Below are positions 1-10,767 of a stretch of 64,000 bases of DNA, piece after piece. How positions within the stretch are numbered: the first letter of the stretch is position 1; every line of letters begins with the position of its first letter. Origin of the DNA: Entelurus aequoreus (Eukaryota > Chordata > Actinopteri > Syngnathiformes > Syngnathidae). The position numbers and the translations under genes were made by a program. Under the pieces are notes generated by a model. It did no database searches. It was given only the letters and a program-made list of their open reading frames with translations, and was not told the DNA's origin. The stretch lies in assembly GCF_033978785.1 (NCBI RefSeq), contig NC_084733.1, positions 26,454,243-26,518,242 of the forward strand. The letters are read 5' to 3'.

Positions 1-165
1 TGTTGCTGAGTCCGACCTGGACATAATCTGGACTGTACATAAATGCTTATTTTGAAAATGTAATTTGGTTTATATATTATATGCAATCTGTTGTTTTCCC
101 TCATTTTCAGTGTACATAGATGAAGGTGTGTGTTGCTGAGCCCGACCTGGACATAATCTGGACTG
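1..165. repeat. Direct repeat pair, period about 130 bp
   Basis: A 35-base segment beginning TGTTGCTGAG and containing ACCTGGACATAATCTGG occurs at 1-35 and again at 131-165 with one or two differences. The second copy runs straight into the hAT-like sequence that follows, so both probably belong to the end of that element. No coding potential is visible. Confidence 0.55.
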
Positions 166-204
166 GACCTGGTTTTAAGAACCCTTTAAACAATCTAATT
201 TCAT

Positions 205-575
205 TGACAACCTGGTCTGGTGAAGATAAGGTCCTTTTTAAAAAAATAAAATAAAATAAGATAAATAAATAAACATTTTCTTGAATAAAAAAGAAAGTAA
301 AACAATATAAAAACAATTACATAAAAAATAGCAATTAATGAAAATGTTAGTGGACCAGCAGCACACACAATCATGTGTGCTTCAAGGACTGTATCCCTTG
401 CAAACTGTATTGTTCTATAATGTAGGAACCAGAATATTAATAACAGAAAGAAACAACCCCTTTTGTGTGAATGAGTGTGAATGAGTGTAAATGGGGGAGG
501 GAGGTTTTTTGGGTTGGTGCACTAATTATCAGTCTATCTTGTGTTTTTTTATGTTGATTTAATTTTTTTTTTTTT
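205..575 (-). mobile_element. Partial non-autonomous hAT element, reverse orientation
   Basis: This stretch is the reverse complement of the interior of the complete hAT at 54768-55425. Shared landmarks include GACCAGCAGCACACACAATC, GGATACAGTC (as its complement), the GGGGGAGGGAGGTTTTTTGG stretch and TTATGTTGATTTAA. Neither terminal repeat is present here, so it is a fragment. Confidence 0.7.
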
Positions 576-643
576 AAATTAAAAAATAAATAAAATACAT
601 CCTTCATGATTATTTTAATAGATTTTATTTGTATTTATGTTAA

Positions 644-1938
644 ATGAATTTGTTTTATTCAAACGGGGATAGCAGATCCATTCTATGTGTCATACTTGAT
701 CATTTCGCGATATTGCCATATTTTTGCTGAAAGGATTTAGTAGAGAACATCGACGATAAAGTTCGCAACTTTTGGTCGCTGATAAAAAAAAGCCTTGCCT
801 GTACCGGACGTAGCGTGACGTCGCAGGTTGAAGGGCTCCTCACATTTCCCCATTGTTTACACCAGAAGCGAGAGCGATTCGAACCGAGAAAGCGACAATT
901 ACCCCATTAATTTGAGCGAGGATGAAAGATTTGTGGATGAGGAAGGTGAGAGTGAAGGACTAGAGTGCAGTGCAGGACGTATCTTTTTTCGCTCTGACCG
1001 TAACTTAGGTACAAGGGCTCATTGGATTCCACACGTTATCCTTTTTCTATTGTGGATCACGGATTTGTATTTTAAACCACCTCGGATACTATATCCTCTT
1101 GAAAATGAGAGTCGAGAACGGGAAATGGACATTCACATTGACTTTTATCTCCACGACAATACATCGGCGAAGCACTTTAGCTACGGAGCTAGCGTGATAG
1201 CATCGTGCTTAAATGCAGATAGAAACAAAAGAAATAAGCCCCTGACTGGAAGGATACACAGAAGATCAACAATACTACCAAACACGTGACCTGTAACCAC
1301 ACGGTTAATGCTGTCCAACCTGGCGAAGCCTAGCAATGCTGTTGCTAACGACGCCATTGAAGCTAACTTAGCTATGGGACCTCGACAGAGCTATGCTAAA
1401 AACATTAGCTATCCACCTACGCCAGCCCTCATCTGCTCATCAACACCCGTGCTTACCTTCGTTCCAGCGATCGACGGCGCGACGAAGGACTTCACCCAAT
1501 CATCGATGCGGTCGGCGGCTAGCGTCGGATAGCGCGTCTGCTATCCAACTCAAAGTCCTCCTGGTTGTGTTGCTGCAGCCAGCCGCTAATACACCGATCC
1601 CACCTACAACTTTCTTCTTTGCAGTCTCCATTGTTCATTAAACAAATTGCAAAAGATTCACCAACACAGATGTCCAGAATACTGTGGAATTTTGCGATGA
1701 AAACAGAGCTGTTTGTATCGGGATACAATGTGTCCCAATACTTCCGCTTCAACCATTGACGTCACGTGCAAACGTCATCATACATAGACGTTTTCAACCG
1801 GAAGTTTCCTGGGAAATTTAAAATTGCACTTTATAAGTTAACCCTGCCGTATTGGCATGTGTTGCAATGTTAAGATTTCATCATTGATATATAAACTATC
1901 AGACTGCGTGGTCGGTAGTAATGGGTTTCAGTAGGCCT
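644..1938 (+). mobile_element. TTAA-flanked element, copy 1
   Basis: Member of an unnamed family with five copies in this window. The right end reads TTTCAGTAGGCCT followed by TTAA (1939-1942). The left end has lost about ten bases of its terminal repeat, leaving TTAA (640-643) then ATGAATTTG. An ETS-like box (ACCGGACGT, 803-811, one mismatch) and a CRE-like box (TGACGTC, 816-822) lie near the left end. A CRE box (TGACGTCA, 1757-1764) and an ETS box (ACCGGAAGT, 1797-1805) lie near the right end. No transposase is present. The frames inside are short and reflect DNA conservation between copies. Confidence 0.8.
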
Positions 1939-1942
1939 TTAA

Positions 1943-3130
1943 ATCCTGTTTTAGTACATCATTCGTTCAATATTCATCATTTGAATTGTTTGTTTTTATA
2001 AAAACATCTGGAAAGAATGTCCCGTGGCTACTTCACTTACATAGCAACCGGACATTGGTGTAAGTACTTAAACATTGTTGTGACTACATAGTTAATTTTA
2101 CATGTATATTCCTTAATTGATGTTATTTGTTATGTTTAGTAACTTGACATAGAGTGCTAGCAGGCATATCTTTATCAACAGTAAAGTTAGGATGGTGCAG
2201 TTCAGTGTTAGCTGCAAGTGTGATCTCTAATTAGCATAATTGACATAAAAACCCTTTGGTCTGAGTTTCATGTACGTTTCATCACTTTAATTTGCTGCCA
2301 CAGTTTCCCTAATAAATGTTGTCCCCATCTAAAAAACAACACCATTTAACTTCTTCCTCTGGAGGACCATCTAGTCTATGTTTCCTACATTAAATGTGAT
2401 ATACTCGATAAATAGAGGCCCACTGGAGGACCATTTGGGTTGTTGTCCAGCCAGTGCGTCCAGAGGGAATCAGCCGAGCCTCATTTGTTGAAGGCTTCGT
2501 GGCAGCTCCCATTTCGCCCTGCTTCCCTCCTTTGTTTAATTGGCCTCATTATGTGATTAACTTGGCAAATTTACCTCTCACCCGCCCTCAGGCACAGCTT
2601 TGACACCACAGCGGCAGCCCGCGAAACCCTCTCAAAGTGGCTCCATCAGACAAACCACAATGTCAGCGCAAAGACGGACTTTACATTCCGCTGGGAAGTT
2701 TTCATTTTCCAGCAAATTTGCCTCAGCAGTGCAGGTCATTTATTTAAGGATGATTAGATATATATCATTGTTTCCTTTAAAATGCTTATTATCACAAGTC
2801 GGCATGATTGAATCAAGATTTTTTCTTGTAGAGCGCAACCTTTTTAAAAGTTAAACTCTCGGACTCTGCTCTGATTCCACATTTCTAGGAAACAATGGGC
2901 ATTTATAATTATCTGTTCCAGTGCCTTTCTATTCTTTTTATTTTGTTCTTTTATTCTAGTGACATACTAGAATTGAAGTTTTTCAATTTTTTCTCTCCAA
3001 AATTGTGATTGCGATTTGCGATTTTTAGATTTTGTACATACAAATGAATACAACTGCAAAAATAACAAGTGAAGGAAGACATGTTACTTTTAGACAGTCA
3101 ATCAACATATTCGTGTCTCAAGGTGCCACA
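1943..3130. other. Non-repetitive intergenic DNA, no gene seen
   Basis: I see no splice-flanked coding exon, RNA gene or recognised repeat here. The segment 2440-2760 is less AT-rich and reads like non-repetitive sequence with homeodomain-type cores such as TTTAATTGG and GTGATTAAC; it is the only part that stands out. Confidence 0.4.
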
Positions 3131-3396
3131 CATTAGAACAGTGGTTCTTAACCTTGTTGGAGGTACCGAACCCCACCAGTTTCATATGCACATTCACCGA
3201 ACCCTTCTTTACTGAAAAAAAAAAATTTTTTTTTTTCAAATTCAAAACAAAGTTATATGTTTTTGGTAACACTTTAGTATGGGGAACATATTCTAAGTAA
3301 CAAAGACTTAATTTTGAGTTATTTGGACACTAGGGGAACACATTCCAAGTAACAAAGACTTAATTTAGAGTTATTTGGTTAGCGTTAGGGTTAGAG

Positions 3397-3584
3397 CAGG
3401 GGTCCCCAAACTTTTTGACTCCAGGGCCGCATTGGGGTAAAACAATTTGGCTGGGGGCCGCGCTATATATATATATAAAAAAAAAAAAAAAAAAAAAATA
3501 TATATATATAAATATAAATATGTGTGTGTGTATATATATACTGTATGTATATATATATATATAAATATGTGTGTGTGTATATAT

Positions 3585-3669
<85 letters not shown>

Positions 3670-3813
3670 TATATGTAAATGTGTGTGTGTATATATGTAT
3701 ATGTACATGTAAATGTGTATATATGTGTGTGTATATATGTATATGTCTGTGTATATGTCCATGTATATATATATGTATATGTGTATATATGCATATATAT
3801 ATGTATATGTGTA

Positions 3814-3896
<83 letters not shown>

Positions 3897-3933
3897 ATGT
3901 GTATGTATGTATGTATATGTGTTAATGTGTGTG

Positions 3934-4007
<74 letters not shown>

Positions 4008-4270
4008 TATATATATATATGTATTCATACATATACTCTATATTCCTCGTGCACTACTTGACTTAAGGAGCGCACTTGCTGCATGTCACGTTATCAGTGG
4101 TAAAATGCATTTTTAGACAATATGATTTGCCTGAGTGGCTAGGAGACGGTAGAAAAAGGAATAGTAAGGACAAAAAAAAAATAAAAAATTAACTTGGGAC
4201 TTCCCGCGGGCCGGATTTTGGACGCTGGGGGGCCGTATCCGGCCCGTGGGCCGTAGTTTGGGGACCCCTG
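3397..4270. mobile_element. Third-level nested hAT carrying a long TA-rich microsatellite
   Basis: Termini CAGGGGTCCCCAAACT and AGTTTGGGGACCCCTG are perfect 16-bp inverted repeats, and GGTTAGAG is duplicated on both sides (3389-3396, 4271-4278). Near each end the words GGGCCG and GGCCCG recur, as in other fish hAT elements of this type. Most of the interior is the microsatellite described separately. Confidence 0.92.
3464..4050. repeat. Compound (TA)n / (TATG)n / (TG)n microsatellite
   Basis: Nearly 600 bases of alternating purine-pyrimidine sequence: an A-tract, pure (TA)n blocks at about 3590-3666, 3818-3890 and 3937-4003, and TATG/TGTG-rich linkers between them. The Tyr-Ile repeat frames on both strands are translations of this tract and not genes. 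The (TA)n blocks could form cruciforms or slipped structures, and assembled length should be treated with caution. Confidence 0.95.
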
Positions 4271-4776
4271 GGTTAGAGGGCTAGGGCCAGGGTTAGAGGG
4301 TTAGGGTTATAATAAGGCCAGCCGAATAAGGCATTAATAAGTACTTAATAATGACTAGTTAAGAGCCAATATGTTACTAATTTGAATGTTAATAAGCAAC
4401 TAATTAATGGTGAATATGTTCCCCATACTAAAGTGTTACCATGTTTTTTTTACTGGTGCACAAAATGAACCGTGCATTAACATCACCATGTTCAAACAAC
4501 AAAACCAACACAGTGCATAAACTCACAACAAATTACACACCTGCAAATCAGTGGGACTTCTGCTGTTGCCGTGTCCGTAATACGGCGATAGGGAGAAGTT
4601 TTTATTCACATGATGAGTCGGGTGTGTCTTGACCTTCGCCGAACCCCTGAACCCGACTCACCGAACCCCTAGGGTTCGATCGAACCCAGGTTAACAACCA
4701 CTGCATTAGAACAATATGCAATAATTTACTTTAAATATTTGGCTTTATGCAGACCACTCATACCTTTTGTCTAGAT

Positions 4777-5659
4777 CAGGGGTCGGCAACCTAACATGTT
4801 GAAAGAGCCATATTGGACCAAAAATACAAGAAAATAATCTGTCTGGAGCCGCAAAACGTTAAAAGCCTTATGTAAGTCTTATAATGAAGGCAACGCATTA
4901 AGTTAGCGTCTCAGAGTGTGAGATAACTCCTGGAAATTACTGGCTTAAAACTGCAAAAGGTATAGATGTGTGTGCCCAAGTTAAGGGAAAGGACAGGCTG
5001 TCTTCTTCTAATGCTGTGGTCTGGAACAACATGGTAACGTTTGCTGTGGTCTGGAACAACAAGGTAACTTTTGCTGTGGTCTGGAACAACATGGCACACA
5101 ATCAGTAATGCAGCCAATATTACATACAGATAATGTGTCATGAGACATGCAAATATGAATTAAATACACATAGGACATAAGTAAAGGAAATTAAATGAAC
5201 TCAATATGTACACACAGCTAGCCTAAAAAGCATGTTAGCATGGATTATTAGCACTTCACGCAAATCAATAACATCAACAAAGCTCACTTTTGTGCATTCA
5301 AGCACAGCATAAAACGTTTGGTGGACAAAGTGAGACAAAGAAGGAGTGGCAATAAAACACGCCTATTGTGGCAGCGATGGAGAAAGTTGTACACGAAAAC
5401 CAACTAATGTGAGTTCAAGGACCGCCAAAATTAGAAGGACAAAACGGCGCTGGCCAAATACTGTCATCAGTGAAGCATAAACACAAACATATTAAGCAGT
5501 GGGCTTTCTAACAATTGGGAAGGGTTGTGTTATATTTGTCCTCCTACATAAACATTATTAAAACAACAAATATATTTTTCCCCCATCTTTTTCCATTTTT
5601 GAAAAAGCTCCAGGGAGCCACTAGGGCGGTGCTAAAAAGCCGCGGGTTGCTGACCCCCG
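4777..5659 (+). mobile_element. Non-autonomous hAT (family shared with 46545-48978)
   Basis: Ends CAGGGGTCGGCAACC and GGTTGCTGACCCCCG are inverted repeats; the flanks GTCTAGAT (4769-4776) and GTCTAAAT (5660-5667) are an 8-bp duplication with one mismatch. Inside are the landmarks GAAAGAGCCATATTGGACC and CTGGAGCCGC, plus a three-unit repeat of about 30 bp around TGCTGTGGTCTGGAACAACA (about 5010-5095). It keeps only one unit of the sequence that is greatly expanded in the copy at 46.6-48.1 kb. Confidence 0.9.
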
Positions 5660-6224
5660 GTCTAAATCATGCTATTTAACTGAATAAATATTCGATAAAA
5701 ACTATACAGTGGTTAGAATACAATGTATTAATATTGTATAATAACAATGCAAGTAACCATTTAAAATAATATAAACTTTTATTCATCATTACTGTAGAAT
5801 TGTTTACCATTGTAATGTAATTGAAAGGTAGATAACTTTTTTGGGACGTTTTCTTTTCGATATTTTCACACCTCCATCCTGTGTTTTTTTGTCTCATGAT
5901 AATAGTGATATGAACTAGTATAAACAAAGATGAAAACACAGAATAGTAAGTGTTTAATAAATTCCAACAGAAGTGTAGATAGAACCATGTTAGAGCAGAA
6001 AGCACCCAAATATTAACAGTAAATTAACAAATAGATTAATAATAATTTTGAGAAAATAACACAACTGGAAATGACTTAATACGTTACCGCATACGTCAGC
6101 AGCTAAATTAGGAGTTTATGTAACACGTTCTGAAATGCTTCTATTCAAAATGATACAGCGTGACACTGTATATACACACTGTATATACACAGAAGTTTCC
6201 TCCAGTAGGTCTTATCTTTGTCCG

Positions 6225-6959
6225 TGTGATGTCAGATGAAACGAAAATTTAGCTTTTTGGTGACAATACCTAGCAATATATTTCCCAGGAACACCATGCC
6301 TACCGTCAAGCATGGTGGTGGTAGTATTATGCTCTGGGGCTGTTCTGCTGCCAATGAAACTGGTGATTTACAGAGAGTAAGTGGGACAATGAAAAAGGAG
6401 GATTACCTCCAAATTCTTCAGGACAACCTAAAATCATCAGTCTGGAGGTTGGGTCTTGGGCACAACAGGACAATGACCCCAAACACACGTCAAAAGTGGT
6501 AAAGGAATGGCTAAATCCGGCTAGAATTAAGGTTTTAGAATGGCCTTCCCAAAGTCCTGACTTAAACGTGTGGACAATGCTGAAGAAACAAATCCATGTT
6601 AGAAAACAAACACATTTAGCTGAACTGCACCAATTTTGTCAAGAGGAGTGGTCAAAAATTCAACCAGAAGCTTGCCAGAAGCTTGTTGATGGCTACCAAA
6701 AGCGCCTTATTGCAGTGAAACCTACCAATTTAGGGACATGTAACCAAATATTAACATTGATGTATGTATAGTTTTGACCCAGCAGATTTGGTCACATTTT
6801 CAGTAGTCCCATAATAAATTCATAAAAGAACCAAACTTCATAAAGTTTTTTTTGTGACAAACAAGTATGTGCTCCAATCACAGAAATTATTTTGAAACTC
6901 AAGACAGCCATGACATTATGTTCTTTACAAGTGTATGCAAACTTTTAACCACAACTGCA
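6225..6959 (+). mobile_element. Tc1/mariner element, 5'-truncated
   Basis: The right terminus GTGTATGCAAACTTTTAACC is the degenerate counterpart of the terminal repeat seen intact at 33306 and 33745 (GTGGTCAAAAGTTTACATAC). The sequence between carries the C-terminal half of a Tc1-type transposase. The left end and the DNA-binding part of the gene are missing. Confidence 0.8.
6236..6771 (+). pseudogene. Tc1-type transposase relic, catalytic-core half
   Basis: Two adjoining frames (6236-6502 and 6496-6771) align in order to the DDE catalytic half of Tc1 transposases, which cut and paste their own element at TA dinucleotides. The first frame has VKHGGGSIMLWGC; the second has WPSQSPDLN. The DNA around 6460-6490 still contains codons for a QQDNDPKHT motif holding the second catalytic aspartate, but a deletion and frameshift put it out of frame. 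After SPDLN the family expects a PIE.LW motif with the catalytic glutamate, but the sequence runs VWTML, so the third catalytic residue is lost. The N-terminal helix-turn-helix is absent. It is a dead copy of the family represented by the 440-bp element at 33306-33745. Confidence 0.85.
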
Positions 6960-7033
6960 TATTGTTCTCAAAGGATGCTGCATTATATTGTACTTTTGTA
7001 TATCGTGATATAGGTTTTAACCATATCACCCTA

Positions 7034-8509
7034 TCCCTTTGTACAATGTATTGATCAGGTCAGACTGTATTGTTTTGTATTGTGAACTCGTCCCACATCT
7101 GAAAAAAGAGATACGATAACATGTTATTGTCATGATTAAAAACATGGCATTATACATGTTAGTACTGGAGGGAGAATCACATCTTTGGGACTTTTGGTTA
7201 CATTCCTCACCACTCAAGCACAGCTGTCCTGTAACAGAGAGCTCAAGGGTTCTCTCTGGAACCGAAACCGAGCCTTCTTGTGGTTGAAGGAGATATAAAT
7301 CTAATCTGATGTGTTGCACAAAAAGCTTTTGAAATGCGGCAGTGAGCTCATCGTAAGTTTATCCGACAGACCTACGAGTTGCTCTCGGTTCTCAAATCAG
7401 AGGCCTAAACGTGGAAATTGTACAATCCAACCCGCACAATTTAATTTAAGAAAAAAATCGCTACCCTTGTTTGGGCCTTCATTTCATTGACGCCCTTTGG
7501 GAGTAGTGCGGAAAAATGAAAGGAAGATGGATGAGGAGATACAACAATGGCCTCATGCTAATCTATTCTGTCATGTGTGAGATCTTCTTGGTCCTCGGCG
7601 GGCTTCCTGACAGTCGCACTGAACGCTTGCTAAAGTGCCAATTTTGACCAGACCACTCGCTATTTGCAGGCAAAGTCATAGGTTTGCTTCCTTGTTTAAT
7701 AGCCAGGCGGCGTGGGGGTGGATGGCGTTGAAGGGTATAGGGGAGACGTGTGCATGTGTCCATGAGGCAGAGCGCAAGGCTGTGGGATAGAGGAGAAGTT
7801 TACAAATGGGATCCATCATTTTTCATGCACGTGGGGTGACATCCCTCCGTCAGCCAATTTCGCTGCAATAGCCCAGTCCCCTGCTTCATTGATATCTGCA
7901 TTAGGGACCTTTTGTTAAAGGTCTCATCTAAATGCATTGAAAAACATCTTGCGCCCCTCTGTTGTGGAGCACGTACACTGTTCAAAGTGTGCACATGCAT
8001 CCTTGCTGCTTGGGCACAGATTTGCAGACTGGGTGTTTGTCTTTTGTTGTCGTTGGCCTTTTTTGTGCCTAAAGCATTGTGTCACTGCATGTGGGAATAA
8101 GCAAAAGGAGCTGGTGAGAACACAATCAACATGACGTTCTCCCGGGGGTTTTGTTTCTTTGCTTTATTGGAAAGTTGCATATGGCGCTGCAGAAACAATA
8201 CTGTCATCTGTATGCTATTAGACAAAAACACATATTTGGGTTTCAAAATGGGGATGGCAAAGGTGTTCTGCTGTTGCTGTTTTGAATGTCGCTGATCAGA
8301 AAACAATTGTTTTTGTGCTCCGTCTGAGAATGATAACACAATTGTTGCACTATGAAGGTTCATTATTTTAAAAGTTGGGCTTTTTAACATTTCTATATTA
8401 CCCCATTCATTAAATATTGCATTTTTGATGTATGCATATTTGTTGTGTTTGACTAAGGGGAGATGACGGCAACAGACACCAGGGGCCGTATGTACAATCA
8501 TTTATTATA
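7034..8509. other. Apparently unique intergenic DNA, no gene seen
   Basis: No recognised repeat, no convincing exon and no RNA gene. Short open frames on both strands lack conserved motifs. There are moderately GC-rich islands, for example 7580-7800. Confidence 0.4.
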
Positions 8510-8511
8510 TA

Positions 8512-9036
8512 CACTACCGTTCAAAAGTTTGGGGTCACCCAAACAATTTTGTGGAATAGCCTTCATTTCTAAGAACAAGAATAGACTGTCGAGTTTTAGA
8601 TGAAATTTCTCTTTTTCTGGCCATTTTGAGCGTTTAATTGACCCTACAAATGTGATGCTCCAGAAACTCAATCTGCTCAAAGGAAGGTCAGTTTTGTAGC
8701 TTCTGTAATGAGCTAAACTGTTTTCAGATGTGTGAACATGATTGCACAAGGGTTTTCTAATCATCAATTAGCCTTCTGAGCCAATGAGCAAACACATTGT
8801 ACCATTAGAACACTGGAGTGATAGTTGCTGGAAATGGGCCTCTATACACCTATGTAGATATTGCACCAAAAACCAGACATTTGCAGCTAGAATAGTCATT
8901 TACCACATTAGCAATGTATAGAGTGTATTTCTTTAAAGTTAAGACTAGTTTAAAGTTATCTTCATTGAAAAGTACAGTGCTTTTCCTTCAAAAATAAGGA
9001 CATTTCAATGTGACCCCAAACTTTTGAATGGTAGTG
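8512..9036 (+). mobile_element. 525-bp Tc1/mariner miniature element, copy 1
   Basis: Terminal inverted repeats CACTACCGTTCAAAAGTTTG and CAAACTTTTGAATGGTAGTG are flanked by TA (8510-8511 and 9037-9038), the Tc1 target duplication. There is no transposase. The same element occurs at 26453-26977 (opposite orientation), 33976-34500 and 60876-61400, each exactly 525 bp by coordinates. The 87-89 residue frame on its minus strand is a shared by-product of DNA similarity. Confidence 0.95.
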
Positions 9037-9163
9037 TAAATAGTCAATATATATATAATAATACAAAACAATACTAACAAATAAGCTAACCTAAGGAAAT
9101 GGAGTGTGTCTAAACCCAAGAGTGTGTGTGTGAGAGGCTATGTGTGTAGTTAGCTGAAGTGTG

Positions 9164-9621
9164 TGTTACCAAGTGTTAATGAGAGCGAAGGAACGAGGCA
9201 GTCCATGGGGCAGGAAGGTGATCCGGGGCGAGAGAGAGGCGTCAGAGTCCGGGGGCGAGCGAGGAGTCGAGGAACGAGGGAGGCAGTCGAGATCCAGGGC
9301 AACGGAAGGAAAACACTGTGGGAACACGGGAGAAGACAGGGGACAAATCAAGCCACGGAGAGGAAACAAGGATAGAGCATAAAGCTTGTCGCTTACAGTA
9401 CACCATTTTAGAACTAAGTTCCCGCCAGGATCCTTGGGTCCACTGGTCCTTTAAGCAGCTCGCCCTCATCAGTCCCAGGTATGCAGATTGACAATTGTCT
9501 GCAGGCTTGTCGCTGCGTGGGCGTGCTGCTCTCAGCGCGAGCAGGGGCGTGTCCGAGTGCACTGTCAGCGGAGGTCCCGCCAGCTGCCGAGGAAAAACGG
9601 GTTCGAGTCCACGCCATGACA
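9164..9621 (-). mobile_element. Putative LTR, minus strand
   Basis: The segment starts TGTTACC and ends GCCATGACA, so on the minus strand it reads TG...CA as LTRs do. Its minus-strand right end contains CTCATTAACACTTGGTAACA, similar to the polyadenylation end of fish LTRs, and the body is GC-rich. No 5-bp target duplication is evident (GTGTG against ATATT) and no internal region adjoins it. Long overlapping frames here are a consequence of GC content. Confidence 0.4.
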
Positions 9622-9774
9622 ATATTTGCATTTCAAAATGTTGGAATTTCCCTTTTGGAAAATTATTACAATTAAGGGAGTTTAATTTTCATCACAATTT
9701 TCCATTAAATCAGTAGCAAAAAATCTAATGAATAATGCATAGTCCTGACTGGACTCAAACCTATTCCATTGTAT

Positions 9775-10625
9775 CAAAATGTCATTATATAAATTATCAC
9801 GGTTATCATTACTTTTGCGGTATTGTTGAATGTGCTCAGAAAGTACTTGTACACACACTGAAGTCTTCTGACCAATTTATTTAATACATGAATAAATTAA
9901 CACACGGTTAGAAAACCCACTATTTAGCAAAGTTCTTAGTGTCACGCCATGGTCGCATCGTGACGCGTGCATTGTTCTCCCAAGGATGCAGCAGGAACTC
10001 CGGAGGCAAGGTGCAGGTAAGACAATGATTTATTGTCCACAAAATCAGACAGGATACAAACAAAAACAACTCGTGCCAAACGCACGGGGAGCAAAGCTAA
10101 AGCTTAGCAAAAGGAAAACAAGCATAGGAATCGAAAAAGGTAACGGCGTAACGTGCTGCATGGAAGCACACAAAACAGCCAGACTGATTGTGGCGAAAAG
10201 CAGGAATAAAATGCTTTCTTATTAGTGCCCGGGAGCAGGTGAGCGTCCCTAACACTAATCAGAGGCAGGTGAAAATAATCAGCACCCATGACAACCAAGA
10301 AACACAAACCCAGGGGTGCTGAAACAGGAACTGAGGGAATCGCAAACTAAACAAACATGATCCGGTCAACGGATCATCACAGTACACCCCCCTCTTAAGG
10401 ACAGATTCCAGATATCCCTTGAAAAAAAACTAAGAAACAAACATGATGCAGTCAACGGATCATCACGCATAGGCTTCACTAATAGTGTTTCAGTCTTAGT
10501 TTTAATGGTTAAACTGTTATTGTTTTTTAACATTGGCTTGTACTGTAGCACTTTAAGATTTATGTACATGAAAGCGCGTAACAAATAAAATCTGTTATTA
10601 TTATTTATTACTTTGGACATTGTGG
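9775..10625. mobile_element. Fragment of a hAT family, split by an LTR element
   Basis: The flanks of the LTR element at 9940-10467 match sequence inside the hAT at 20731-22333: ATCACGGTTATC, TGTGCTCA-AAAGTACTT, GTTAGAAAACC, ACTATTT on the left and TAGTGTTT-AGTCTT, TTGGTTTGCAC-like and AACAAAT-AAAATCT on the right. It is therefore one older insertion cut in two. Confidence 0.6.
9940..10467 (-). mobile_element. Internally deleted LTR retrotransposon, minus strand
   Basis: On the minus strand: a 32-base LTR start (10436-10467, GTGATGATCCGTTGAC...), a short internal piece ending in a purine-rich tract (AAGAGGGGGGTGTAC), then a full LTR of 442 bp (9940-10381) running TGTGATGATCC...GGCGTGACA. The LTR holds an AATAAA polyadenylation signal. 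The flanks CTTAG (9935-9939) and CATAG (10468-10472) look like a 5-bp duplication with one mismatch. The purine tract directly before the LTR is where plus-strand priming occurs in Gypsy-type elements. gag and pol are gone. Confidence 0.65.
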
Positions 10626-10767
10626 CGTCCTACTCTGTCCTACTCAGTCCTTGAACGCATCATAAAAACACCTCGGTCTCGTAATCCTCGATCAAGATTA
10701 CGAGGTTCGATGTGCACAATTGAATATCATAATTGCTTAGACATGTTTCTGAATGGGGAAAGACATT

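Larger units (their letters stand above)
3265..4440. mobile_element. Second-level nested DNA transposon with perfect 28-bp or longer inverted repeats
   Basis: The left end GGTAACACTTTAGTATGGGG and the right end CCCCATACTAAAGTGTTACC are exact reverse complements, and the match continues inward through AACATATTC. The 8-bp duplication ATGTTTTT flanks it (3257-3264 and 4441-4448). Such perfect termini suggest a comparatively recent insertion. It is split by a third element at 3397-4270. Confidence 0.9.
3139..4703. mobile_element. Non-autonomous hAT, outer shell of a three-element nest
   Basis: The ends CAGTGGTTCTTAACC and GGTTAACAACCACTG are imperfect inverted repeats of hAT type. The exact 8-bp duplication CATTAGAA flanks them at 3131-3138 and 4704-4711. 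Just inside the ends the repeated word CGAACCCC is common. The interior is occupied by a second element (3265-4440). No transposase frame is visible. Confidence 0.9.
5690..7033. mobile_element. Degraded hAT-like sequence hosting a Tc1 relic
   Basis: The part at about 5930-6115 resembles 39900-40085 inside the hAT at 36815-40341 (shared words AACAGAAGTGTAGATAGAAC and ATATTAACAGTAAA). The right part ends in ATATCACCCTA, a common fish hAT terminus. A Tc1 relic interrupts it. Exact termini and target duplications were not found, so the limits are approximate. Confidence 0.4.

Noticed and set aside
3447..4116. Long Tyr-Ile-rich open frames on both strands (also at 26235-27216, 33841-34231, 44284-44575, 59166-59565)
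   Set aside because: They are translations of (TA)n and related microsatellites; no composition or motif of a protein.
4261..4310. GGGTTAGAGGGCTAGGG... as interstitial telomere repeat; also CCCTAACCCTAACC near 62192
   Set aside because: Only two or three imperfect TTAGGG-like units; the first lies within a nested transposon and the second in a LINE 3' region.
8498..8767. Conserved 87-90 residue frame starting MMIRKPLCNHVHTSENSLA, found four times
   Set aside because: Conserved because it lies in the 525-bp Tc1 miniature element; it overlaps the terminal repeat, has no transposase motif and no promoter context.
9161..9631. Overlapping frames of 64-129 codons as a host gene
   Set aside because: GC-rich LTR-like sequence with frames open on both strands at once; no motif.
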